NCBI RefSeq assembly: GCF_004151245.1
Contig: NZ_JUIW01000007.1
Location: 186,001-250,000, forward strand
Direction of reading: 5' to 3'
Origin: Flavobacterium beibuense
GTDB lineage: Bacteria; Bacteroidota; Bacteroidia; Flavobacteriales; Flavobacteriaceae
DNA length: 64,000 nucleotides
The notes under the pieces are model-generated. The model had not been told where the DNA came from. It saw only the letters and a list, made by a program, of their open reading frames with translations, and did not search any database. A program made the translations under genes and the position numbers. Positions 1 to 8,034 of the stretch are shown here, one piece after another (positions within the stretch are counted from its first letter, which is position 1; every line of letters starts with the position of its first letter).

Positions 1-1
1 G

Positions 2-559
2 GATGAGGTTTTAAGAAACGAACATAAAGAACGTACCATAGACGATGTTACCCGTTTTGTACCTATGCTTTCGGTATATGCCCTAAACCTTGTTGGGGTA
101 GAAGGAGAGCATAATTTTAAGGACAGGACCATTATACTTACGACTTCTTTATTGATAACATTTACCACTGTGCGTAGCCTTAAGGCTATGACCGATGTAC
201 AGCGACCTGATATTACGGCTTACAATTCGTTTCCATCGGGGCATACAGCTACTGCTTTTGCAGGTGCCGAGTTCTTGTTACAGGAATATAAGGATAAATC
301 TATTTGGTATGGTATATCGGGGTATGTGGTTGCTACAGGTACGGGGCTTATGCGAATCTATAACAACAGGCACTGGCTTACCGATGTGGCGGCAGGAGCC
401 GGTATAGGTATACTAAGTACCAAAATTGCCTACTGGGTATACCCGTTTTTAAAGAACAGGATATTTAAGGATAAGAAAGGTGAGAAGCAGATTACCGCTA
501 TGATAATGCCTTTTTATAACGGAGAACAGTTTGGTGGGGGAATGGTAGTGAGGTTTTAA
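2..559 (+). CDS. Phosphatase PAP2 family protein (5' end outside the window)
   Basis: C-terminal part of a membrane phosphatase of the PAP2 superfamily, which removes phosphate from lipid phosphates such as undecaprenyl-PP or phosphatidic acid derivatives. The frame is open from base 2, so the gene starts upstream; the ATG at 65 is internal. All three PAP2 signature motifs are visible: K-x6-RP (KAMTDVQRPD), PSGH (FPSGHTATAF) and R-x5-H-x3-D (RIYNNRHWLTD). Hydrophobic segments lie between them. After the last segment there is a basic stretch (KNRIFKDKKGEK) and a terminal MVVRF, unusual for a plain inner-membrane PAP2 and reminiscent of a final beta-strand. Substrate unknown. A hairpin terminator follows within 25 bp. 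Confidence 0.9.
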   Translation, partial: DEVLRNEHKERTIDDVTRFVPMLSVYALNLVGVEGEHNFKDRTIILTTSLLITFTTVRSLKAMTDVQRPDITAYNSFPSGHTATAFAGAEFLLQEYKDKSIWYGISGYVVATGTGLMRIYNNRHWLTDVAAGAGIGILSTKIAYWVYPFLKNRIFKDKKGEKQITAMIMPFYNGEQFGGGMVVRF

Positions 560-581
560 AAACTGAAAGCGCATAAAAACA

Positions 582-611
582 AAAAAGCCTTTGATTTCTC
601 AAAGGCTTTTT
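582..611. terminator. Shared bidirectional rho-independent terminator
   Basis: A perfect stem (AAAAGCCTTTGA, 4-nt loop, TCAAAGGCTTTT) with A-runs on the left and T-runs on the right, so it can end both the rightward PAP2 gene and the leftward tRNA cluster, whose last gene ends at 613. Confidence 0.85.
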
Positions 612-612
612 G

Positions 613-686
<74 letters not shown>

Positions 687-713
687 TGAAAAAGTTTGTG
701 TTAGTTCTTTTCG

Positions 714-788
714 TCGGGGTGGCAGGATTCGAACCTGCGACCTCCTGGTCCCAAACCAGGCGCGATGACCGGGCTACGCTACACCCCG
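714..788 (-). tRNA. tRNA-Pro (anticodon TGG)
   Basis: The acceptor CGGGGTG pairs with CACCCCG. The anticodon stem-loop CTGGT-TTGGGA-CCAG contains TGG, and the T-arm is GCAGGTTCGAATCCTGC. CCA is not encoded. Middle gene of the cluster; 27 bp separate it from tRNA-Arg. Confidence 0.95.
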
Positions 789-796
789 AAAAGAAG

Positions 797-880
797 CGGA
801 GAGACAGGGATTCGAACCCTGGCGACGGTTACCCGCCGACAGATTAGCAATCTGCTCCGTTACCACTCCGGCACCTCTCC
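797..880 (-). tRNA. tRNA-Ser (anticodon GCT)
   Basis: Class II tRNA with a long variable arm. The acceptor GGAGAGG pairs with TCTCTCC (last pair G-T). The anticodon loop TTGCTAA contains GCT. The T-arm CAGGGTTCGAATCCCTG is intact. First gene of the cluster, directly behind a strong promoter at 916-946. Confidence 0.95.
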
Positions 881-915
881 TCTTTGCTCAAGGCTTTAAG
901 CCTTTTTTGCGGTTG

Positions 916-946
916 CAAATGTAGATGATGATTCTCTTTTCTGCAA
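916..946 (-). promoter_or_regulatory. Promoter of the tRNA Ser-Pro-Arg cluster
   Basis: On the minus strand, TTG (946-944), 20 bp spacer, TACATTTG (923-916): a full match to the Bacteroidota sigma-A consensus TTG-N17-23-TAnnTTTG. Transcription would start near 909, about 29 bp before mature tRNA-Ser. Confidence 0.8.
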
Positions 947-1037
947 CTATTTTTAAAGGTTTTTTTAATTTTTTTGAAACATTTATTTAAAGTCTTTAAC
1001 AGTCAGTATAATAGCAAAAGTAAAAATTTGTAGTTTT

Positions 1038-1607
1038 TTACTTAACACACTTCATGTATTTGATAAAATAACTGTCGGGAGTATAATTTTGCCCCATTGT
1101 TTCCGATTTAAGGTTGCTGCTTAAAGGGTAATCTACCGTCTCTCCGGAGTACTTCACCCTCATAAAAGATATGGGAGATTCGTCTAAATCTTCAATAGAT
1201 CCTTTTGTGAAAAGAAAGTTTCCGCTAAGCATTCTTATGTTTTTCTTCTCAACACTGTCATAAACCAGTCCGGAGCATTGGTCTTCGCTAATGCAAATAA
1301 GGGTAACGATCTTTCCGTTTAAAAGCTGCAGGTGTATGCGCGACTTATTATTAAGGCAGTATACTTTTGGGAACTCGTTGCTCTTTGCCAGTAGTTGAAA
1401 GTTTAATACAGGTATGCCGTCGTGGTTGCTAAGGGAAAAGAATATAAACGATGAGGTACCTCCAAAAACCTTTTCAAACATAAGGTATTCGGGTGTCGAT
1501 TTTATTTCTCCTGTTTCGGTGCTTATTACGGTATAATTACAGTCGTCTTGCTGTGCATTTGCGGTTAAACCCAGTAACAGTAACAATAGCAGTATGCTCT
1601 TTTTCAT
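1038..1607 (-). CDS. Hypothetical secreted protein
   Basis: 189 aa with a clear Sec signal peptide (MKKSILLLLLLLGLTANAQ, cut before QDDC). The mature part is a single soluble domain rich in beta-forming residues, with cysteines at positions including QDDCNY, KVYCLN, LICISEDQC and YMKCVK. I recognise no family. A TATATTTG box on the minus strand at 1652-1645, lacking a well-placed -33 TTG, could drive it. It is divergent from the PQQ dehydrogenase. Probably periplasmic or surface-associated. Confidence 0.75.
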   Translation of the reverse strand: MKKSILLLLLLLGLTANAQQDDCNYTVISTETGEIKSTPEYLMFEKVFGGTSSFIFFSLSNHDGIPVLNFQLLAKSNEFPKVYCLNNKSRIHLQLLNGKIVTLICISEDQCSGLVYDSVEKKNIRMLSGNFLFTKGSIEDLDESPISFMRVKYSGETVDYPLSSNLKSETMGQNYTPDSYFIKYMKCVK

Positions 1608-1718
1608 ATATAAGGTGATATTTTTATTATTGACAGCGTGGTGCCAAATATAAACAAAAAGGCCAATGCCTGCCTGTAAAATTTAGGTTTAATTTAATAA
1701 TTAAGGCTGTAATTATCG

Positions 1719-1749
1719 TTGTGTGATACTGCAGGTTTTTGTAATTTGA
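1719..1749 (+). promoter_or_regulatory. Probable promoter of the cytochrome c/PQQ dehydrogenase
   Basis: TTG at 1719-1721, 20 bp spacer, then TAATTTG at 1742-1748, one base short of the TAnnTTTG consensus. It lies 20 bp ahead of the ATG at 1769. Confidence 0.4.
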
Positions 1750-1768
1750 CAACCGTAAAATCCGCATC

Positions 1769-3217
1769 ATGATCAATAAGAATTTTTTATTTCCGGCTAT
1801 AGCCATAACCTCTGTTGTTATGTTTTCCTGTATTAAAAAAGAGAAGAAGGAAAACTATACCCAAAGCACTCCTGTTATAGCCGAAAAAGGCTATCAGACC
1901 GATGCTGCACAAAATTACCACAACTACTGTGCAGGCTGCCACGGCGAAAAGATGGATATGTTTGTAGACCGCCAATGGAAGCATGGCAGGGAACTTAAAG
2001 ATTTGGTTTTTGGTATTAAAAACGGTTATAAGGACGAGGGTATGCCTGCTTTTGCAGAAACCTTTAGTGATAAGGAGACCGAAGAGCTTGCGCAATATAT
2101 ATTAGACGGCATTAAGAATGTAGATCGCTATAACTTTGACGATAAGCCTAAAACAAACCTGTTTGAAAGCGATAACTTTACAATAAAACTGGATACTGTA
2201 GCTACAGGTATTGCCGTTCCTTGGGGTATTGCCTTTTTATCTGGCGGAGAACTGTTAGTAACAGATCGTGGTGGTAAAATGTACCGTGTTAAGGACAGGA
2301 AAAATACAGAAGTTAACGGAGTTCCCGATGTTGTGGCAGAAGGACAGGGCGGGCTTCTTGATGTGGTTACCGATGTAGATTATGAAAATAACAGTATTAT
2401 ATATTTCTCCTATTCAAAAGGGAAGAAAGTAAACGGGAAAACGCTTGCCACTACTGCGGTAATGAGGGCAAAGCTTAACGGTAATAAATTGACCGACCAA
2501 AAGATAATTTTTGAGGCTAATCCATATGCGCCTACGCGCCACCATTATGGCAGCAGGCTGGTATTGGATAAAGGTTACCTGTACATATCGGTTGGGGAAA
2601 GGGGTAATGAGAATCAAAACCCGCAAAGCCTTGATGATAACCAGTTGGGTAAAATACACCGCATTTATCCTGACGGAAGGATTCCTGCCAACAATCCGTT
2701 TAAGGATGATAAAGGTAAGCCTACTACTGTTTATTGCTATGGTAACCGTAACCCGCAAAGTTTGGCAATCAATCCGTCTACAGGGGAATTATGGGAAACA
2801 GAACATGGCCCACGCGGAGGTGATGAGATAAACATCATCAAACCGGGAGATAATTACGGTTGGCCAAAAGTAAGCTACGGAATAAACTATAACGGAAAAG
2901 TAATAACCGACAAAACGACTGGCCCCGGATTTACAGATCCTATTCATTACTGGATACCGTCTATCGCGCCAAGCGGAATGACATTTGTTACCAGCGATCA
3001 TTACAAAGGATGGAAAGGAAACCTGCTTGTAGGCTCGCTTAGGTTTCAGTATTTAAATCTATGCTATCTTGAGGGTAACAAAGTGGTTAAGGAAGAAATG
3101 CTGCTTAAAAACATAGGCCGTTTACGTGATGTAAGGCAGGGACCTGATGGCTTCATCTATGTAGCAGTAGAAGATGCTAAAGGAAGTGTATTCAGATTAA
3201 GGAAGTTTACTCCTTAA
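1769..3217 (+). CDS. Lipoprotein with cytochrome c and PQQ-dependent sugar dehydrogenase domains
   Basis: 482 aa. It begins with a lipoprotein signal (VMFSC, lipidated Cys21). Residues about 45-125 form a class I cytochrome c domain with the haem motif C54-A-G-C57-H58 and a likely axial Met92 in EGMPAF. Residues about 140-480 form a glucose/sorbosone dehydrogenase six-bladed propeller of the soluble aldose dehydrogenase type (PWGIAF, HHYGSRL, GERGNENQN, GNRNPQSLA, EHGPRGGDE, NYGWP). The family oxidises the C1 hydroxyl of aldoses with PQQ; here electrons could pass directly to the fused haem. The substrate cannot be read from sequence, and no PQQ synthesis genes lie nearby. Its stop codon abuts that of the convergent methyltransferase gene with no gap. 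Confidence 0.9.
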   Translation: MINKNFLFPAIAITSVVMFSCIKKEKKENYTQSTPVIAEKGYQTDAAQNYHNYCAGCHGEKMDMFVDRQWKHGRELKDLVFGIKNGYKDEGMPAFAETFSDKETEELAQYILDGIKNVDRYNFDDKPKTNLFESDNFTIKLDTVATGIAVPWGIAFLSGGELLVTDRGGKMYRVKDRKNTEVNGVPDVVAEGQGGLLDVVTDVDYENNSIIYFSYSKGKKVNGKTLATTAVMRAKLNGNKLTDQKIIFEANPYAPTRHHYGSRLVLDKGYLYISVGERGNENQNPQSLDDNQLGKIHRIYPDGRIPANNPFKDDKGKPTTVYCYGNRNPQSLAINPSTGELWETEHGPRGGDEINIIKPGDNYGWPKVSYGINYNGKVITDKTTGPGFTDPIHYWIPSIAPSGMTFVTSDHYKGWKGNLLVGSLRFQYLNLCYLEGNKVVKEEMLLKNIGRLRDVRQGPDGFIYVAVEDAKGSVFRLRKFTP

Positions 3218-4396
3218 TCAGGCTTTGCTGCAAATAAGCATTAGTTTATTATTGTCCTTATCGGTAGTAAAAAAGGCATAGGTGTCTCCGCCGTCCTTTA
3301 TTTTCCATTTCTTGCGCAGTTCCTCTACAGGTATAGGAAAGTTACGCACAGTAATGTTCATTTTCTTTCCTTCGGTGTGCTTTTTCATCTCAGGTTTACT
3401 GTAAGGTATAATTTCCTGAATAATGAACCTGCGCCCCGGAAAATAAGTCAGGCTATCGCTTGTGTAAAGCTGTGTATGCTTGTGTAGCTTGTACAAACCA
3501 AACTGTTTGCCCACAGCATTAAATGCTCCGGACTTCATTACGGCACTATTGGGTTCATAAAGGTAGTGCAGGGGTAAAGAATATACGGTATCTGGCTCAT
3601 CCTCTATAGGGGTAGTAAATACTTCCGGTTCGCCGTCTTTGGTTAGGTTTACGGCATGTAATGTAGGGGAGCCTTCAAAACCTTTTTCAAGACTCCATAA
3701 AAGTTCCTTTACTTCGTTATTGAGCGCTGTAATATATATATCCTTAACGGAATGCAGTTCGCTTAATCCGGCTGATATATCCAGTAACGGAGCCGTTTTT
3801 ATAAGAATATTGTTGCTGTATTTAAAATAGGTGTCTAAAAGCTCCGGTACGTTAGGCAGGCAATCTTTTAGCATAAATACCTTACCCTTTACATCACTTC
3901 GTCGCGACGGGTCTATGTAAATCCAGTCCCATTGTTTATCCAGTCTGGTGAGTATATCAAAGCTGTCTCCCGTATGGCATGCTATATTGACAATACCCAT
4001 AGTGCTAATATTATTAGCAACAATTTGGGATAGCTGTTCGTTCATTTCGCAATGGGCAACTTTGCTAATGGTTTTAGCAAAATAGAAATCGTCTACACCA
4101 AAACCTCCCGTAAGGTCTATAAGGCTTTCGCCCGAAACCAAAGAGGCCTTGTATTGTGCCGTAACTTCTGATGATGTCTGCTCTACCGATACTTTTGAAG
4201 GGTAGATGATGTTTTGCGTTTTAAACCATGTAGGCAGTTTGTCCTTAGCCTTTTGGCGTGCAGCTATCTGGTTTAGGATATCGGTCCATTCCACATTGGG
4301 AAACGGATTTTTCTGCAATGCCAGTTTGGTGACATCACTATCGGTATTATCCCAAATAAACTGCTGTACCTGCGGGTCTAAAATTGTATGCGGCAA
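3218..4396 (-). CDS. Class I SAM-dependent methyltransferase, PG_1098/THUMP-like type
   Basis: 392 aa. Helical N-terminal part (1-85), a Rossmann methyltransferase core with LIDLTGGFGVDDF (92-104) as the SAM loop and WIYIDPSRR as motif IV, then the C-terminal ferredoxin-like and THUMP-like domains of the Bacteroidota PG_1098 family. The fold suggests an RNA or protein substrate, not shown. The start is TTG at 4396: an in-frame stop lies just upstream and no ATG occurs before the core. Only one base separates it from the stop of the AI-2E-type gene (TAG-T-TTG), so translation is probably coupled. Downstream it meets the PQQ gene stop to stop. Confidence 0.85.
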   Translation of the reverse strand: MPHTILDPQVQQFIWDNTDSDVTKLALQKNPFPNVEWTDILNQIAARQKAKDKLPTWFKTQNIIYPSKVSVEQTSSEVTAQYKASLVSGESLIDLTGGFGVDDFYFAKTISKVAHCEMNEQLSQIVANNISTMGIVNIACHTGDSFDILTRLDKQWDWIYIDPSRRSDVKGKVFMLKDCLPNVPELLDTYFKYSNNILIKTAPLLDISAGLSELHSVKDIYITALNNEVKELLWSLEKGFEGSPTLHAVNLTKDGEPEVFTTPIEDEPDTVYSLPLHYLYEPNSAVMKSGAFNAVGKQFGLYKLHKHTQLYTSDSLTYFPGRRFIIQEIIPYSKPEMKKHTEGKKMNITVRNFPIPVEELRKKWKIKDGGDTYAFFTTDKDNNKLMLICSKA

Positions 4397-4397
4397 A

Positions 4398-5489
4398 CTA
4401 TAGGTCTTTCGTTAGTATTTTTACAACCGGGTTTTGCGGGAAGAATTCTTTAGCCACAACTTTAATAGCTGTATATACAGGAACGGCTATAATCATTCCC
4501 AGTATTCCGAAAACAAAACCACTGGCCAAAATTACTATAAATATTTCCAACGGATGCGAGTTTACACTATTTGAAAATATAAGCGGTGTACTCACATTGT
4601 TATCTATTGCCTGTGCAATACTATAACCTATTACCACATAGATGGTTGTTGACAGCATTTCTCCCTGATGCTCCGGGCCAATATGCCCCAGCATGGTAAG
4701 TACAATTACCAAAACGGTAGCAATAAGCGGACCTACATACGGAATGATATTTAAGAATGCCGTTATAAAGGCAATGATAAAGGCATTTTCCACTCCAAAA
4801 ATAAGCAGTACTATAAGGTACATAACAAACAGTATGCTCATTTGTATAATAAGCCCGATAAAGTAGCGACTTAACAGGTGGTTTACTTTTTTTATGGAAT
4901 GAAGTATTTTTTCTTCGTGCTCATCCGGTAATATTTTCCTGAAGCTTTTGGTAAACAATTCAGTGTCCTTAAGGAAGAAGAACGAAATAAACAGTACCGA
5001 TGCCAGTCCTACACCAAATCCGCTAAGGATACCTACCAGTGAATTAATAAAATTAGGAATAAACTTAAAGTTGATGCTTGAGGTGATATCGGCTTCTTTC
5101 ATTAGTTTATCCGTATCGATATTGTAATCGGAAAAGTAACTTTTAATATGCATTATAACACTGTTTAAGTCTCCCTGTAGTTTATCGGTGTCGAGTAGTG
5201 ACAGATTGTGACTTTGTGTAATAATAAGCGGAACAAACAATAATATAAAACCTATAAGCAATAAGAGTAATAGCGCGAGTGTAGTTATTACCGCAAGCGT
5301 GTGTTTAAACTTGAGCTTATTTTCCAGAAAATGGATAATAGGCGAGGCAATAAGGGCTACTACCAAGGCGATAGCAAGATAGATAAATAGTACCTGGATT
5401 TTATATAAAAACAGCAGCAGTAAAAATATAGCAGCTAAAATAAGTACAGCCCTAACGATTCCGTTTGCTATGGTTTTTGATGTTATCAT
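4398..5489 (-). CDS. AI-2E family transporter (PerM/YdiK type)
   Basis: 363 aa integral membrane protein. Paired N-terminal helices (12-60), a third helix near 63-90, a soluble middle region (95-150), then five C-terminal helices including the conserved NIIPYVGPLIA segment. The family includes TqsA (AI-2 export) and Na+(Li+)/H+ antiporters, so the substrate is open. It is the third gene of a leftward run DUF4159, SpoU methyltransferase, this gene, methyltransferase, and is probably translationally coupled to the last. Confidence 0.85.
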   Translation of the reverse strand: MITSKTIANGIVRAVLILAAIFLLLLFLYKIQVLFIYLAIALVVALIASPIIHFLENKLKFKHTLAVITTLALLLLLLIGFILLFVPLIITQSHNLSLLDTDKLQGDLNSVIMHIKSYFSDYNIDTDKLMKEADITSSINFKFIPNFINSLVGILSGFGVGLASVLFISFFFLKDTELFTKSFRKILPDEHEEKILHSIKKVNHLLSRYFIGLIIQMSILFVMYLIVLLIFGVENAFIIAFITAFLNIIPYVGPLIATVLVIVLTMLGHIGPEHQGEMLSTTIYVVIGYSIAQAIDNNVSTPLIFSNSVNSHPLEIFIVILASGFVFGILGMIIAVPVYTAIKVVAKEFFPQNPVVKILTKDL

Positions 5490-5548
5490 GTTTGATGATT
5501 GATTAGTTACCGTGAATGTATGAAAAAAAGCCCAATATTAAATGGATG

Positions 5549-6058
5549 TTAACCAATTTTTGAGGTTATGTCGTAAAGGGCAATTCCCACAGCCTGAACC
5601 ACATTCATGCTACTGTTATCGCCAAACATTTCAATATGTACGGTTTGATTGGCAAGTTGTAAAAATTCAGGGCTAATGCCAGATACTTCGCTGCCGGCTA
5701 TAAGTGCAATAGGCTTATCAGTAGTAAACTGAGCCGATTTTAGCGGAGTGCTCATATCGGTAATTTCCAGGGCTACAATATGGTAATCGTTTTGGGTAAG
5801 CAGGGTAACAGCATCCTGTGTACTTTGTATCACGCGGTGCTTAACCATATTATGTGTGCTGCGTGAGGTGCGGTTTATTTTACGGGGGGTAAGGGCAATG
5901 CCTTCGCCTACAAAAATTATCTCGCTAACGCCAAAAGCTTCGGCAATACGGAAAATAGAACCTATGTTAGGCTGAAATACGATATTATCGCAAACCAGCG
6001 TAACAGGAAAAGTCTTTTTATTAAAAATGGATTCGTTGTGGGTAAGCTGCTGCGACAT
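5549..6058 (-). CDS. TrmH/SpoU family RNA 2'-O-methyltransferase
   Basis: 169 aa, the catalytic SPOUT knot alone. Motif 1 is DNIVFQPNIGSIFRIAEAFG (N and R conserved), motif 2 is LIAGSEVSGIS, motif 3 is MNVVQAVGIALYD. The RKINRTSRST segment is typical of TrmH-like enzymes. The expected reaction is SAM-dependent ribose methylation of tRNA or rRNA; the exact site cannot be assigned. Its ATG overlaps the DUF4159 stop by one base (TAATG), so it is translated from the same message. Confidence 0.9.
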   Translation of the reverse strand: MSQQLTHNESIFNKKTFPVTLVCDNIVFQPNIGSIFRIAEAFGVSEIIFVGEGIALTPRKINRTSRSTHNMVKHRVIQSTQDAVTLLTQNDYHIVALEITDMSTPLKSAQFTTDKPIALIAGSEVSGISPEFLQLANQTVHIEMFGDNSSMNVVQAVGIALYDITSKIG

Positions 6059-6696
6059 TAATTATTAAATGCGTAGTTAACAATGTTGGCACCCATTTTA
6101 AGTGCTTTTTCCCTTACCTCTTTAGGGTCGTTGTGTACTTCAGGGTCTTCCCATCCGTCACCAAGGTCGGTTTCAACAGTGTACAGTAATACCAGCCTGC
6201 CTTCTATAAAGATGCCGAAAGCCTGTGGCTGCTTGTTGTCGTGTTCGTGTATTTTAGGCAATCCGTTAGGGAAATTGAACGGACCTTTAAATATTTCGTG
6301 AGAAGATGGTACTGGCAGTAGTTCCTTATCAGGGAAAATACGTTTTATTTCGCGGCGTATGTACTGATCCATACCGTAGTTATCGTCTATATGTAAAAAA
6401 CCTCCCGAAGTAAGGTAGTTGCGCAGGTTGGCAATATCGTTATCGCTAAATACCACGTTACCATGCCCCGTCATGTGTATAAAAGGGTAAGAAAACAAAT
6501 CAGGGCTTCCCGGTTCTACCGTTGCTATTTTGGTATTAATCCTGGTGCTTATGTTCTGGTTACAGAATTTGGCAAGGTTAGGTACCGATGTAGGGTTACC
6601 ATACCAGTCGCCACCACCCGAATATTTTAATACCGCAATATCCTGTGCCAGTAAAAGCGCAGGTGCCAGCAATAGTAGTGTAAGGAGTTTTTTCAT
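6058..6696 (-). CDS. DUF4159 domain-containing secreted protein
   Basis: 212 aa with a signal peptide (MKKLLTLLLLAPALLLAQ). The remainder matches DUF4159: YPFIHMTGHGNVVFSD, then GGFLHIDDNYGMDQYIRREIKRIFPDKEL and HEIFKGPFNFPNGLP, a fold related to the ThuA/class I amidotransferase-like group. Function unknown; in Bacteroidota it recurs beside tsaD, rsmE and SpoU genes, as here. First gene of the leftward run ending at 3218. The upstream 159 bp hold dispersed repeats and no clear promoter. Confidence 0.9.
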   Translation of the reverse strand: MKKLLTLLLLAPALLLAQDIAVLKYSGGGDWYGNPTSVPNLAKFCNQNISTRINTKIATVEPGSPDLFSYPFIHMTGHGNVVFSDNDIANLRNYLTSGGFLHIDDNYGMDQYIRREIKRIFPDKELLPVPSSHEIFKGPFNFPNGLPKIHEHDNKQPQAFGIFIEGRLVLLYTVETDLGDGWEDPEVHNDPKEVREKALKMGANIVNYAFNN

Positions 6697-6727
6697 GATG
6701 TAAATATAAGGAAAGTTGGTTTAAGTC

Positions 6728-6769
6728 TTCTTTTGTCCTGACACAAAAGAACCAAAAAGTCAAGGCTAT
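6728..6769. repeat. Dispersed palindromic repeat, copy A
   Basis: TTCTTTTGT (6728-6736), 6-nt loop, ACAAAAGAA (6743-6751), followed by a tail containing AAAGTCAAGG. A second copy in the same orientation lies at 7267-7306 on the other side of the DUF2200 gene. Confidence 0.75.
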
Positions 6770-6793
6770 GACTCATTAGGTAAATTGGGCTTA

Positions 6794-6838
6794 TTGTTAT
6801 TTCGAACGAAATGAAATATAGTGAGAAATCTCAATTCT
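6794..6838. repeat. Short dispersed intergenic repeat
   Basis: Contains TTGTTATTTCGAACGAA, then GTGAGAAATCTCAATTCT, which holds the palindrome GAGAAATCTC. From memory this closely resembles a high-copy intergenic repeat of many Flavobacteriia (TGTCATTTCGAACGAA...GTGAGAAATCTC). Only one copy is in the window, so the repeat status rests on recall. Confidence 0.5.
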
Positions 6839-6855
6839 ACTTAATAATAATTTTT

Positions 6856-7212
6856 TTACTCTCTCAAAATCTTTTCCATGGCTTTGCCTTTAGCCAGTTC
6901 GTCTACCAGTTTATCAAGGTAGCGTATCTGTTGCATTAGCGGCACTTCAATATCTTCCACACGATAGCCGCAAATAACGCCTGTAATTTTTGATGCGTTT
7001 GGGTTAATGGTTGCCTGAGTAAAAAAGTCTTCAAAATTGGTCTTGTTATCAAGATGCTGCTGTAATGTTTTTGCATCATATCCTGTAAGCCAGTGGATAA
7101 TATGGTCTACTTCTTCTTTAGTGCGGCCCTTTTTCTCTACTTTGGTAAGGTAGTGAGGGTATACACCTGCAAATGACATTTTTAGTATCCTTTGGTAGTT
7201 CTTATCGTCCAT
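6856..7212 (-). CDS. DUF2200 domain-containing protein
   Basis: 118 aa, cytoplasmic, no signal. It matches DUF2200 across its whole length: [23 protein letters not shown], then [10 protein letters not shown] and [33 protein letters not shown]. Function unknown; the family is widely scattered, consistent with transfer. It stands alone between two direct copies of a palindromic repeat, unlike the tightly packed genes around it. Confidence 0.9.
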   Translation of the reverse strand: MDDKNYQRILKMSFAGVYPHYLTKVEKKGRTKEEVDHIIHWLTGYDAKTLQQHLDNKTNFEDFFTQATINPNASKITGVICGYRVEDIEVPLMQQIRYLDKLVDELAKGKAMEKILRE

Positions 7213-7266
7213 TTTGATTGCTGATTTTGATTAAGGCTAAGGTACAAAAAATGAATTGTTTCATAA

Positions 7267-7306
7267 TTCTTTTGTCTTTATACAAAAGAATCAAAGTCAA
7301 GGTTAT
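7267..7306. repeat. Dispersed palindromic repeat, copy B
   Basis: TTCTTTTGT (7267-7275), loop ctttat, ACAAAAGAA (7282-7290), then a tail with AAAGTCAAGG. Arms and tail equal copy A at 6728-6769; only the loop and a few tail bases differ. Same orientation. Confidence 0.75.
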
Positions 7307-7326
7307 TAATTTAAATTGAAGTTTAT

Positions 7327-8034
7327 TTACTCATTTACAAAAGCCACACTATGTGCTGCCACTACAGCAGCGGTTTCGGTACGCAGGCGGGTATTGCCTA
7401 ATGATACAGGTATAAAACCACGGCTTAAGGCAAGCTGTATTTCCTTAGGGGAGAAATCGCCTTCAGGGCCTATAAGTATGGTAATTTTCTCTTTTGGCGT
7501 AACTTCGTTTTTAAGCAGTTTCTTTTCGGTTTCCTCGCAGTGAGCAATAAACAGCTTACTGTCCTTATCGGTAGTTTCTATAAAATCGTTAAGTGAAACA
7601 GCTTCATTAAGCTTTGGCATATAATACTGCACCGATTGCTTCATGGCGCTGTGCAGTATCTTTTCAAACCTGTCGGTCTTAACGTTTGTACGTTCGCTGT
7701 GTTCACAAATAATAGGGGTAATTTCATGTATGCCTATTTCGGTAGCCTTCTCTAAAAACCATTCATAACGGTCGTTCATTTTAGTAGGTGCCACTGCAAG
7801 ATGCAAATAATAGGACATAGGCTCAAAAAACTCCTTTTTGGTTATCTTAACCTCACATTTTTTATCGTTTGCAAAAGTAATTTCCGAAATAAACAAAAGC
7901 CCTTCTCCATTGGTAATGTTAATGGTGTCGCCTTCCTTTTTGCGTAATACTTTAACTATGTGGCGGCTCTCATCCTTATCAAAAGTAAAGGTGCTTTCTT
8001 CCGCTTTAAGCTGTGGGTTATAAAATAATTGCAT
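7327..8034 (-). CDS. rsmE: 16S rRNA (uracil(1498)-N(3))-methyltransferase
   Basis: 235 aa. N-terminal PUA-like barrel (1-70, with HIVKVLRKKEGD) and C-terminal SPOUT knot with ILIGPEGDFSPKEI and the final VSLGNTRLRTETAAVVAAHSV. RsmE methylates N3 of U1498 near the decoding centre. The ATG overlaps the tsaD stop by one base (TAATG), so the two RNA-modification genes are co-translated. Confidence 0.95.
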   Translation of the reverse strand: MQLFYNPQLKAEESTFTFDKDESRHIVKVLRKKEGDTINITNGEGLLFISEITFANDKKCEVKITKKEFFEPMSYYLHLAVAPTKMNDRYEWFLEKATEIGIHEITPIICEHSERTNVKTDRFEKILHSAMKQSVQYYMPKLNEAVSLNDFIETTDKDSKLFIAHCEETEKKLLKNEVTPKEKITILIGPEGDFSPKEIQLALSRGFIPVSLGNTRLRTETAAVVAAHSVAFVNE

